Assembly (NCBI GenBank): GCA_964612085.1
Contig: CAZTCJ010000067.1
Coordinates: forward strand, 1-21,981
Direction: 5' to 3'
DNA length: 21,981 nucleotides
DNA from: CAZTCJ01 sp964612085
GTDB taxonomy: Bacteria > Pseudomonadota > Alphaproteobacteria > JAJFIK01
Of the stretch, positions 15,692-21,981 are shown in pieces. Both the position numbers and the translations under genes were made by a program. The notes beneath the pieces were generated by a model. That model was not told the origin of the DNA. It searched no databases and worked only from the letters and a program-made list of their open reading frames with translations. Positions within the stretch are counted from its first letter, which is position 1. Each line of letters begins with the position of its first letter.

Positions 15692-15986
15692 CCCGCCGTT
15701 CCTGAAGCCTGGCCGAAGCCCGGCCGCGCCCATGCCGCGCTGTGCGAACAGCCGGACGGGATTACCCAAACCTGTCCGGCGAAAGTGTAGCAAAGGACAC
15801 ACAGGCCTGCCCAGACCTTCCGGGCCTGCCGTTCGACATTCCCGCGTGAGCCTTGTGTAAGAAACCCTCTTCAGGAAACCGCAGAAACCATGCCAACACG
15901 GCATGCGTGTCCACTGTTTCCGTCTCCCACGTGTTCTTCATGGTGTCTTACCCGCCGTTACGATTGCGTTAATGAGATGTTTCGGA

Positions 15987-17477
15987 TCAGCGCCGCGACA
16001 GGGATCCCAAGAGGCCGCGAATCAGCTCCCGCCCCAAGGTCCGGCCGATCTGGCGCAGGGTCGATTTGGCCAGGGTCTCGCCATAGCCCTGGCGGCGGGA
16101 GCGGGAGGACCGGGTTTTGCGGCGCGCGGGCACCTTTTTCGTCTTCTTGGCCTTTCCGGCCTGCTTTTGGGCCTCCTCGGCGCGCTCTTTCAGGATTTCA
16201 TAGGCCGAAATCCGGTCGACAGCCGTGTCATAGACCTCCGAGAAGGGGCTTTCCGCCTGTATCGCCAGGCGTTCCGCTTTCTTGGCCGGACCGAGCCGCG
16301 AGGCGGGCGGACGAATCAGCGTGCGCTCCACCATGCTCGGCACGCCTTTGCGCCCGAGGGTGGAGACGAGCGCCTCGCCGATCCCCAATTCGGTGATGGC
16401 CTGTTCCGTATCGAGGCCGGGATTGGTGCGGAAGGTCTGGGCGGCGGCCTTGACGGCTTTGGCGTCGCGCGGGGTAAAGGCGCGCAGGGCGTGCTGGATG
16501 CGGTTGCCGAGCTGGCCCAGCACTTCATCGGGCACGTCGAGCGGATTCTGGGTGACGAAATAAACGCCAACGCCCTTGGAACGGATCAGCTTCACGGTCT
16601 GGGCCACCCGGTCGAGCAGATGCTTGGGCGCGCCGTCGAACAACAGATGCGCTTCGTCGAAAAAGAACACGAGCTTGGGCGCGGGCGGGTCGCCCACTTC
16701 CTCCAGCTCCTCGAACAGTTCCGAGAGCAGCCAGAGCAGGAAGGTGGCATAGACCTTGGGCGACTGAATGAGCTTGTCGGCGGCGAGGATGTTGATCTGG
16801 CCCCGGCCGTCGCTGCCCGTGCGCATCAGATCGGTGAGTTTGAGGGCCGGTTCGCCGAAAAAGGTGGTCCCGCCCTGACTCTCGAGCGTCAGCAGACGGC
16901 GCTGGATGGCGCCGATGGAGGCCGCCGTCACCCGGCCGTAGCGGGCGGAGACCTCTTTGGCGTTCTCGGCCATATGGGTCAGCAGTTCGCGCAGGTCCTT
17001 CAGGTCGAGCAAGAGCAGGCCGTCTTCATCCGCCATGCGGAAGGCAACCGTCAGCACACCTTCCTGGGTCTCGTTGAGATCGAGCTGGCGGGCGAGCAGA
17101 AGCGGGCCCATTTCCGAAACCGTGCTGCGCACCGGATGGCCCTTTTTGCCGAACAGGTCCCAGAACACCGCTGGATAGCCGGAGAACCTATAGTCATCGA
17201 GGCCAATAGTCCTGGCCCGGTCCATCAGCGGTTTTTTCTCGACGCCCGGCACGCACAGGCCCGACAGATCGCCCTTCACATCGGCGAGGAAGACCGGCAC
17301 GCCCCGGTCAGAAAAGCCTTCGGCCAGAATCTGCAGGCTGACGGTCTTGCCCGTGCCGGTCGCGCCCGCGATCAGCCCATGCCGGTTGGCGCGGGACAAA
17401 TCGAGAAACTGATCCGTCTCCCCCTTGCCGATGAAGAGGGGCGCGGGGGCGTCTTTCGAGGATTTGGCAGCGGGCAT
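15987..17477 (-). CDS. HerA-like ATPase/helicase, DUF853 family (E. coli YjgR-like)
   Basis: A 496-residue P-loop ATPase of the FtsK/HerA superfamily. Walker A is GATGTGKT (residues 38-45), preceded by LSRANRHGLI. Walker B is LVFFFDEAHLLFDG in the middle, and further conserved segments are VYFVTQNPLDVPDEVLGQLG and LRAFTPRDAKAVKAAAQTF. Length and layout fit the DUF853 family, whose role is not well known; archaeal HerA works in DNA end processing with NurA, but no nuclease gene is adjacent here. The C-terminal 60 residues are Lys/Arg-rich (KAKKTKKVPARRKT) and may bind nucleic acid. The start ATG 17477 has only a weak ribosome binding site. No membrane segment is seen. The 295 bases between this stop and the carboxypeptidase start hold no supported gene. 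Confidence 0.92.
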   Translation of the reverse strand: MPAAKSSKDAPAPLFIGKGETDQFLDLSRANRHGLIAGATGTGKTVSLQILAEGFSDRGVPVFLADVKGDLSGLCVPGVEKKPLMDRARTIGLDDYRFSGYPAVFWDLFGKKGHPVRSTVSEMGPLLLARQLDLNETQEGVLTVAFRMADEDGLLLLDLKDLRELLTHMAENAKEVSARYGRVTAASIGAIQRRLLTLESQGGTTFFGEPALKLTDLMRTGSDGRGQINILAADKLIQSPKVYATFLLWLLSELFEELEEVGDPPAPKLVFFFDEAHLLFDGAPKHLLDRVAQTVKLIRSKGVGVYFVTQNPLDVPDEVLGQLGNRIQHALRAFTPRDAKAVKAAAQTFRTNPGLDTEQAITELGIGEALVSTLGRKGVPSMVERTLIRPPASRLGPAKKAERLAIQAESPFSEVYDTAVDRISAYEILKERAEEAQKQAGKAKKTKKVPARRKTRSSRSRRQGYGETLAKSTLRQIGRTLGRELIRGLLGSLSRR

Positions 17478-17536
17478 CGGTTATCCGCACAGAGAATCGC
17501 AATCCCTGTCATTCTACTGCATTTGCCCGCTGGCCA

Positions 17537-19330
17537 TCAGCTTTTCAGGTCCGGATGCGTGCCCGCGACGCCGAGCGCGCCTTCCAGAGCATGGCCCAGG
17601 CGCACAAGCGTGCCTTCCTCGAACAGCGGCGCCCACAGCGAGACCGTCTCCGGCACTTTGAACTCAGGCCCGTCTTCGTCCGCGATGGTGCCGAACAGGG
17701 TGCGGGTCCGGCTCGTGCCGAAGCCCGCCTTCAGCGCCAGACAGGGATGGCCGGTGAAATTGGTGATGGTCAGCATGCTCCCCGCGAAGTTCGGACCGAT
17801 CATGGCGTCGAGGCCGTCGAAGGCCTCGTGCATGGTTTCCATCACCCGGCGGCGCACCCGTTCGATCTGGATATAGTCGACGGCGGACAAAAGCCGGACC
17901 TGCCGCCAGCTATTGGGCCAGGCGGGATCGTCCTGCCAGACCATGTCGTCGTCCCGGTTCGACAGCGTCAGCTCCTCGAAGGCGGCGGCGGATTCAGCCA
18001 GCACCACGGTAAAGAGCGAATCCGTAGGCAGATCGGGCAGGCTGATCTCCGTCATGGTACAGCCCAGATCCCTGGCGGCGGCGAGCGCGGTTTTCGCCGT
18101 GTCGCTGGCCTCTTCGAACCAGGCGGGATCGTATCCCACACGGAGCGATGTGAGATCGCGCGTACCGTCATAGGCGAACCCGTGGGCGATGGACGAGGCA
18201 TCGCCCACATCCCCGCCATTGATAGCGGCCAGCACCAGCGCGGTATCCTCCGCGTACCGGCAGATCGGGCCGACCTTGTCGAGCGACCAGCACAGCGCCA
18301 TGAACCCTGAGCGCGAGACCCGTCCGAACGTGGGTCTCAGCCCCGTGGTGCCGCAGCGGGTCGAGGGCGAGACGATGGAGCCCAAGGTTTCCGTACCGAT
18401 GGAAAAGGCGCACAGGCCCGCCGCCGTGGCCGAGGCTGACCCGGCGCTCGAGCCGCTGGAGCCTTCGTTCGGGTTCCAGGGATTGCGGGTCGTGCCGCCG
18501 AACCAGATATCGCCGTAAGCAATGGCGCCGCAGGTGGATTTGGCCAGCAGCACCGCGCCCGCTTCGCGCAGGCGCTTGGTCACTTCGGCGTCGGTCTCGG
18601 GCACGCGGGTCTTATAAGGGGTGGCACCCCAGGTGGTCGGGATGCCCGCCGTATCGGCGATGTCTTTTAAGACATAGGGAATGCCGTGAAGCGGCCCCCG
18701 GTCGATCCCGGCGCGCAGCTCCCGGTCTGCCTCGGCGGCCTGGGCGCGGGCGCGCTCCGGCGTCACGGTGACGAAACACTCAAGCGCTTCCCCATGGGAA
18801 GCGATGCGCGCCAGATAGATCTCGGTGAGGGCCCGGCTGGTGAGCGCCCCGGCGCGCAGCCAACGGCCCAGATCCTTGACGGAGGCAAAGGCGATGTCTT
18901 CTTCCGAGCCGGGATCGCTGACCATGTGAGGGGCCAAGCGCACCGTATTGTCTTGAGGCCGGGGTGCGATGCCGGGCAGGCGGGGATCGAAAGTGCAGGC
19001 GGGCGCCAGATCGTTGGGCTTGTCATAGGCGCGCAGGCGGGCCAGGCGTTCCAACTGGTCTTCGAAACCGCCCAGCATCTGCTCGCGTTCCGCGTCCGTG
19101 TAATTCAGGCCGTGGAGTTTTTCCGCTTCCGCGATGGTGCGGACTGTAATGCCGGGGCCGGTGTCGTTGGCGGGCGCCGGAGCTGGCGCGGCGGCGGCTT
19201 GTTTTTCAGGAAGAGCGCAACCCGACAGGGCGCTCGATCCCAAAGCCCCGCCCGCCAGGCCGGCGGACAGTTTCAAAAAGCTGCGCCGGGACGCCGCCGT
19301 CGCCGACGTCTGCTTGTCTCGTGTCGTCAA
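17537..19330 (-). CDS. Tat-exported lipoprotein amidase (amidase signature family)
   Basis: A 597-residue amidase-signature hydrolase. The N-terminus has a twin-arginine motif SRRSFLK (residues 14-20), a hydrophobic stretch, and a lipobox LSGC with Cys38, so it is probably exported folded and lipid-anchored; Ala at +2 favours the outer membrane by the E. coli rule. The Ser-cisSer-Lys centre is visible: Lys222 in GIPYVLKDIA, the serine loop EGSSGSSAGSA (289-299), and nucleophile Ser318 in ETLGSIVSPS. The substrate is unknown; cytoplasmic relatives include GatA and fatty-acid or aryl amidases. The start is TTG at 19330, supported by GGGAGGG at 19335-19341 and by giving a complete Tat signal. 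A Pro/Ala-rich spacer follows Cys38. It is divergent from the phasin gene. Confidence 0.9.
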   Translation of the reverse strand: MTTRDKQTSATAASRRSFLKLSAGLAGGALGSSALSGCALPEKQAAAAPAPAPANDTGPGITVRTIAEAEKLHGLNYTDAEREQMLGGFEDQLERLARLRAYDKPNDLAPACTFDPRLPGIAPRPQDNTVRLAPHMVSDPGSEEDIAFASVKDLGRWLRAGALTSRALTEIYLARIASHGEALECFVTVTPERARAQAAEADRELRAGIDRGPLHGIPYVLKDIADTAGIPTTWGATPYKTRVPETDAEVTKRLREAGAVLLAKSTCGAIAYGDIWFGGTTRNPWNPNEGSSGSSAGSASATAAGLCAFSIGTETLGSIVSPSTRCGTTGLRPTFGRVSRSGFMALCWSLDKVGPICRYAEDTALVLAAINGGDVGDASSIAHGFAYDGTRDLTSLRVGYDPAWFEEASDTAKTALAAARDLGCTMTEISLPDLPTDSLFTVVLAESAAAFEELTLSNRDDDMVWQDDPAWPNSWRQVRLLSAVDYIQIERVRRRVMETMHEAFDGLDAMIGPNFAGSMLTITNFTGHPCLALKAGFGTSRTRTLFGTIADEDGPEFKVPETVSLWAPLFEEGTLVRLGHALEGALGVAGTHPDLKS

Positions 19331-19442
19331 GAAGCCCTCCCATGGTCTCGCCCTGATCTCAAGCGGTTATCAAACGACAGGCGGGCAAGGCTGGAAAGCC
19401 TTGATTCATAAATTACCGCCAGGATCGGGGCGCGTTCCGGCA

Positions 19443-19515
19443 TTGTGCAGCGCAAAAAATATCGTTGACCTTGGAAGCATGATGGCCTAAATCTTAGGCA
19501 TGTTGCGGTGCACAA
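19443..19515 (+). promoter_or_regulatory. Putative phasin promoter flanked by two inverted 13-base boxes
   Basis: TTGTGCAGCGCAA at 19443-19455 is, on the other strand, TTGCGCTGCACAA. A second box at 19503-19515 reads TTGCGGTGCACAA, identical at 12 of 13 positions and in inverted orientation. Between them lie TTGACC (19465-19470), 17 bases, and TAAATC (19488-19493), a fair -35/-10 pair reading toward the phasin. A further inverted repeat GCCTAA-ATC-TTAGGC (19485-19499) overlaps the -10. Phasin genes are commonly repressed by PhaR, which binds TGC-rich sites, so these boxes may be PhaR operators. That last step is inference. Confidence 0.5.
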
Positions 19516-19637
19516 ACCCAACACGGACAGGTGCGTCATCGCCCGCCGCTGCTCTTCGCGGTGTGGAGCCGGAGCGAAAGACCCTGTCGGCTTTGAATTG
19601 AGTGACATAACCGCCAAACGATCAAAACGAGGACCTT

Positions 19638-20072
19638 ATGGCCAGCAAGACACGCAATACGACGAACGGTTCCAAGAGCGCCGATGTCAATGGCGCCGAT
19701 CTTCTGAAGGACAATGTGGAGAAAGCCGTGAAGGGCTATGACACCTGGACCAATTTCTCCCGCGAAGCCATGGAAGCGTGGATGCAATCGACCCGCGCCG
19801 CCACCAAGGGCTTCGAAGCGCTGAACACGGAAGCGCTGGCTTTCTCCAAGCAGTCGGTCGAAGACACCGTGTCCGCCGCCAAGGCCGCCATGGGCGCCAA
19901 GACGGTCGAGGAACTTTACTCTCTGCACACGGATTTCGCGAAGACCTCCATGGACGCCTATTGGGAACAAATGTCCAAAATGGGTGACATGATGACCGAT
20001 ACGGTGCGCGAAACCTGGGAGCCGATCACCGGCCGCTATCAGGCCATGATCGATCAGAGCCAGAACGGCTGA
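19638..20072 (+). CDS. Phasin family protein (polyhydroxyalkanoate granule coat)
   Basis: A 144-residue, mostly alpha-helical amphipathic protein of the Phasin_2 type. Phasins coat polyhydroxyalkanoate granules in the cytoplasm and control their number and size. Typical features are Asp/Glu/Lys-rich helices with regular Ala, Phe and Trp: NFSREAMEAWMQSTRAATKG, FEALNTEALAFSKQSVED, then AAKAAMGAKTVEELYSLHTD, and a C-terminal WEPITGRYQAM. The first 25 residues are polar and probably flexible. ATG 19638 has AGGA 6 bases upstream. The gene is monocistronic: its own putative promoter lies upstream and a strong terminator 50 bases downstream. The synthase phaC and regulator phaR are not in this window. 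Small phasins are often highly expressed. Confidence 0.9.
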   Translation: MASKTRNTTNGSKSADVNGADLLKDNVEKAVKGYDTWTNFSREAMEAWMQSTRAATKGFEALNTEALAFSKQSVEDTVSAAKAAMGAKTVEELYSLHTDFAKTSMDAYWEQMSKMGDMMTDTVRETWEPITGRYQAMIDQSQNG

Positions 20073-20121
20073 CACCATCGGTCGCATTTGGCGGCCCCCG
20101 GCCGACCCTGATATAGATAGG

Positions 20122-20162
20122 AACGGCGGTCTTTTCCCGATTGGAAAAGGCCGCCGTTTTCG
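20122..20162 (+). terminator. Rho-independent terminator after the phasin gene
   Basis: A 16-base-pair stem (20122-20137 with 20143-20158) has one T-G wobble and a 5-base loop CGATT. Its 3' arm ends in TT and is followed by TTCGCTTTC, a moderate U-rich tail. It begins 49 bases after the phasin stop and separates it from the DUF1499 gene. Confidence 0.9.
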
Positions 20163-20195
20163 CTTTCGGGTCAGGCGCAGAACGGGAGGTATGGG

Positions 20196-20612
20196 TTGGC
20201 CATGATCGATTTCGAGACGCTGACGCTGAAAGCGTCGCCCAACCAGTATCTGATCGCGCCCGACGGGCTGTGCCAGAACGCGACACCCCATGCCCAGGCG
20301 CCTGTTTTTTCTGTGCCGGTCTCCGCTCTTCAGGAGGCCTGGAGGCAAATGCTCTCCGAGCAGCCGCGCATCGAGCCCGTCGAGGCCGATGAGACGCTCC
20401 AGCAATACGAAGTGATCCAGCGCAGCCTGATTTTCCGATTTCCCGACCGCGTAACGGTGCGATTTATCCCCGTTGCGGATGGATCGGGTACCACAGTGGC
20501 CGTTTATTCGCGCTCAGAGGTCGGTTACAGCGATCTCGGCGTCAATAAAAAGCGCGTGGACGCCTGGCTGGCAGCGCTTGAACGCCTGCTCGCGGGGTCC
20601 GCGGGGGCCTGA
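20196..20612 (+). CDS. DUF1499 family protein
   Basis: A 138-residue protein of unknown function that I recognise as DUF1499. The core is EVIQRSLIFRFPDRVTVRF, then SRSEVGYSDLGVNKKRVDAWLAAL, where the family signature SRVGYSDLGVNRKR appears as SEVGYSDLGVNKKR. Many relatives have membrane helices or a signal; this one has neither and looks like the bare domain. The start is uncertain: GGGAGG at 20184-20189 is 6 bases from TTG 20196 and 12 from ATG 20202, so the TTG is slightly favoured and the difference is two residues. It sits between the phasin terminator and clpS with 200 or more bases after it, so it is probably transcribed alone. Confidence 0.85.
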   Translation: MAMIDFETLTLKASPNQYLIAPDGLCQNATPHAQAPVFSVPVSALQEAWRQMLSEQPRIEPVEADETLQQYEVIQRSLIFRFPDRVTVRFIPVADGSGTTVAVYSRSEVGYSDLGVNKKRVDAWLAALERLLAGSAGA

Positions 20613-20660
20613 CGGGTTGGGGATAAGTTTCGCGGCCAAGAAAAAGCGGATGGCCATACT

Positions 20661-20686
20661 TTGAAAAGCGACACTGTGGCATATGT
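20661..20686 (+). promoter_or_regulatory. Candidate heat-shock-like promoter upstream of clpS
   Basis: TTGAAA (20661-20666) is followed 14 bases on by ATATGT (20681-20686), with CAT just before it (GGCATATG). This resembles the CTTGAAA and CCCATNT layout of sigma-32 promoters, which would suit Clp genes. It lies about 200 bases before the clpS start, and the match is partial. The 254 bases between the DUF1499 stop and the clpS start hold no supported gene. Confidence 0.25.
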
Positions 20687-20866
20687 AAGCGTGCGGCCCT
20701 TCAATGGCCCTGTTGTCGAAGCATTCTAAGATAGATCAATGCGGGATACGGCTTGGGTGTTGAATGGTGTGAGAAATCGGGGCCCGCAGTCGGAGCGAAA
20801 CGGAACGGCCAACGGGCGGAACCGCTAAAAATGTCACGAAGTTCAGAACGGAGCGGTTTGAGGAAT

Positions 20867-21199
20867 ATGTCGCAAGAGCGCTGGGATGAGGATGCTGGCG
20901 AGGGGCCTGCGACGGGTACGATCACCAAGCCGAAGCCAAAAACCAAACGCCCCTCTCTGTACAAAGTGATCCTGTTGAACGACGATTACACGCCGATGGA
21001 ATTCGTCGTGCATATCCTGGAGCGTGTCTTCAACAAAGGACACGAAGATGCGACGCGGATCATGCTTGAGGTCCATACCAACGGTGTGGGAGTCTGCGGG
21101 GTGTACACATATGAAATCGCGGAGACCAAAGTGACGAAGGTCATGGAGCTTGCGCGCAGGCATCAGCATCCGCTGCAATGCACGATGGAAAAGGAGTAA
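20867..21199 (+). CDS. clpS: ATP-dependent Clp protease adaptor ClpS
   Basis: ClpS binds N-terminal destabilising residues of proteins and delivers them to ClpAP for degradation. With this start the protein has 110 residues: an acidic, flexible N-terminal tail (MSQERWDEDAGEG), a Lys/Pro-rich linker, then the folded core. Core motifs are complete: YKVILLNDDYTPMEFVV, where the Asn-Asp-Asp and Met form the N-degron pocket, EVHTNGVGVCGVYTYEIAETK, and HPLQCTMEKE at the end. The start is not certain. ATG 20867 has GAGGA only 2 bases away; ATG 20831 would give 122 residues with GGCGGA 10 bases upstream. clpA starts 5 bases after the stop, so the two are co-transcribed. Confidence 0.95.
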   Translation: MSQERWDEDAGEGPATGTITKPKPKTKRPSLYKVILLNDDYTPMEFVVHILERVFNKGHEDATRIMLEVHTNGVGVCGVYTYEIAETKVTKVMELARRHQHPLQCTMEKE

Positions 21200-21204
21200 C
21201 CGAC

Positions 21205-21981
21205 GTGCCTTCTTTTTCGCGGAGTCTCGAAGAAGCGCTGCATCGCGCCCTCGCGTTTGCCACGGAGCATCGCCAGGAATATGCAACGCTTGAGCATCTG
21301 CTTTTAGCGCTCATCGACGATGAGGACGCGGCCGGCGTCATGCGGGCCTGCAATGTGGATCTCGAAGCGCTGCGCAAGGAGTTGCGCGCCTTTATCGACG
21401 ATCAGCTTTCCACACAGATCACGGGCGAGAACGAAGACGCCAAACCGACCGCCGGCTTCCAGCGGGTCATTCAGCGTGCGGTCATCCATGTCCAGCAATC
21501 GGGCCGCGACGAGGTGACGGGCGCGAATGTCCTTGTGGCCATTTTCAACGAACGGGAAAGCCAGGCCGTCTTCCTGCTGAACGAACAGGAAATGACCCGC
21601 TACGATGCGGTGAGTTATATCAGCCACGGGGTGGCGAAACGGCCCGGCTATACCGACGCCCGGCCCGTGCGCGGCGCGGAAGAGGACGAGGTCGGCGAAA
21701 GCGTCGTCAAGCAGGGCACCGAGGCGCTCGAGGCTTATTGCGTCAATCTGAACGAAAAAGCCGTTGAGGGACGGATCGATCCCCTGATCGGCCGCGCGCC
21801 GGAAGTGGAACGCACCATTCAGATCCTGTGCCGCAGACAGAAGAACAATCCGCTGTTCGTGGGCGATCCGGGCGTCGGCAAGACGGCGATCGTCGAAGGG
21901 CTCTCGCGCATGATCGTCAATGACGAAGTGCCCGAGGTCCTGAAGGACGCGACGATCTTCTCCCTCGACATGGGCGCTTTG
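21205..21981 (+). CDS. clpA: ATP-dependent Clp protease ATP-binding subunit ClpA, 5' part
   Basis: ClpA is the AAA+ unfoldase that feeds substrates to the ClpP peptidase. The frame runs 259 codons from GTG 21205 to the window end without a stop. GTG is chosen because AAGGAG lies at 21191-21196, 8 bases upstream, and the translation begins with a normal N-terminus, MPSFSRSLEEALHRALAFA. Residues about 1-145 are the Clp N-domain that contacts ClpS, with EYATLEHLLLALIDD and GANVLVAIFNERES. A charged linker follows, then the first AAA+ domain with NLNEKAVEGRIDPLIGR and Walker A GDPGVGKTAIVEG (about residues 223-235). The short N-domain linker and ClpS partnership indicate ClpA rather than ClpB or ClpC. 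Confidence 0.96.
   Translation, partial: MPSFSRSLEEALHRALAFATEHRQEYATLEHLLLALIDDEDAAGVMRACNVDLEALRKELRAFIDDQLSTQITGENEDAKPTAGFQRVIQRAVIHVQQSGRDEVTGANVLVAIFNERESQAVFLLNEQEMTRYDAVSYISHGVAKRPGYTDARPVRGAEEDEVGESVVKQGTEALEAYCVNLNEKAVEGRIDPLIGRAPEVERTIQILCRRQKNNPLFVGDPGVGKTAIVEGLSRMIVNDEVPEVLKDATIFSLDMGAL

Noticed and set aside
14138..15790. Open frame of 550 codons on the plus strand opposite the carboxypeptidase
   Set aside because: The opposite strand has complete SxxK, SxN, KTG and SPOR motifs; this frame is a shadow rich in Gly, Arg and His.
15889..15905. CATGCC-N5-GGCATG inverted repeat between the HerA and carboxypeptidase genes
   Set aside because: Six-base arms, no U-tract and no adjacent promoter; too weak to call a terminator or operator.
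15903..17876. Open frame of about 650 codons on the plus strand opposite the HerA gene
   Set aside because: It spans the end of one real minus-strand gene and all of another, with no recognisable motif.
1..21981. A defence island, mobile element or biosynthetic cluster
   Set aside because: No integrase, transposase, toxin-antitoxin pair, restriction genes, CRISPR repeats, tRNA-flanked insertion or modular synthase was found; all main genes belong to ordinary chromosomal families.

Overview
The window looks like a piece of a GC-rich alphaproteobacterial chromosome. The best evidence is a MipZ-type division-site ATPase, a DUF1489 protein, a small phasin next to a ClpS/ClpA pair, a D-Ala-D-Ala carboxypeptidase with a C-terminal SPOR domain, and a metal-type KDO8P synthase directly after pyrG. 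I cannot name the genus. The content is mostly housekeeping and metabolic. I see no tRNA, rRNA, CRISPR array, insertion sequence, phage gene or integration site, and no block of foreign-looking composition.

Layout: (1) 1-2073, the 3' part of pyrG (CTP synthase), then kdsA (Kdo-8-phosphate synthase), whose reading frame is cut by an in-frame TAG at 1657-1659. (2) 2166-5445, a Nudix hydrolase, a probable methylglutaconyl-CoA hydratase and the biotin-carrying alpha subunit of 3-methylcrotonyl-CoA carboxylase, tightly packed on the + strand. This is part of a leucine-degradation set without its usual beta subunit and dehydrogenase. (3) 5529-10698, a DUF1489 protein, panC (convergent with it), putA (divergent from panC) and a CPBP membrane protease (convergent with putA). 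(4) 11031-12715, mipZ, an exported YbjN-like protein and a strong terminator. (5) 12719-19330, a minus-strand block of cell-envelope and other genes: an OmpA-domain protein, a SPOR-domain D,D-carboxypeptidase, a HerA/DUF853 ATPase and a Tat-exported lipoprotein amidase. (6) 19443-21981, a promoter region flanked by paired inverted boxes, a phasin, a terminator, a DUF1499 protein, clpS and the start of clpA, which runs off the window.

How the genes fit together: liuC and liuD act in leucine/isovalerate breakdown, and putA turns proline into glutamate, so both feed central carbon metabolism. The phasin implies storage of surplus carbon as polyhydroxyalkanoate granules. ClpS hands N-degron substrates to ClpA. 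MipZ, the OmpA-domain protein and the carboxypeptidase with its septum-targeting SPOR domain point to division and wall remodelling.

The two observations most worth following are the amber codon in kdsA, normally an essential gene in bacteria that make Kdo-containing lipopolysaccharide, and the pair of near-identical inverted 13-mers flanking the putative phasin promoter. I found no convincing previously undescribed multi-gene system.
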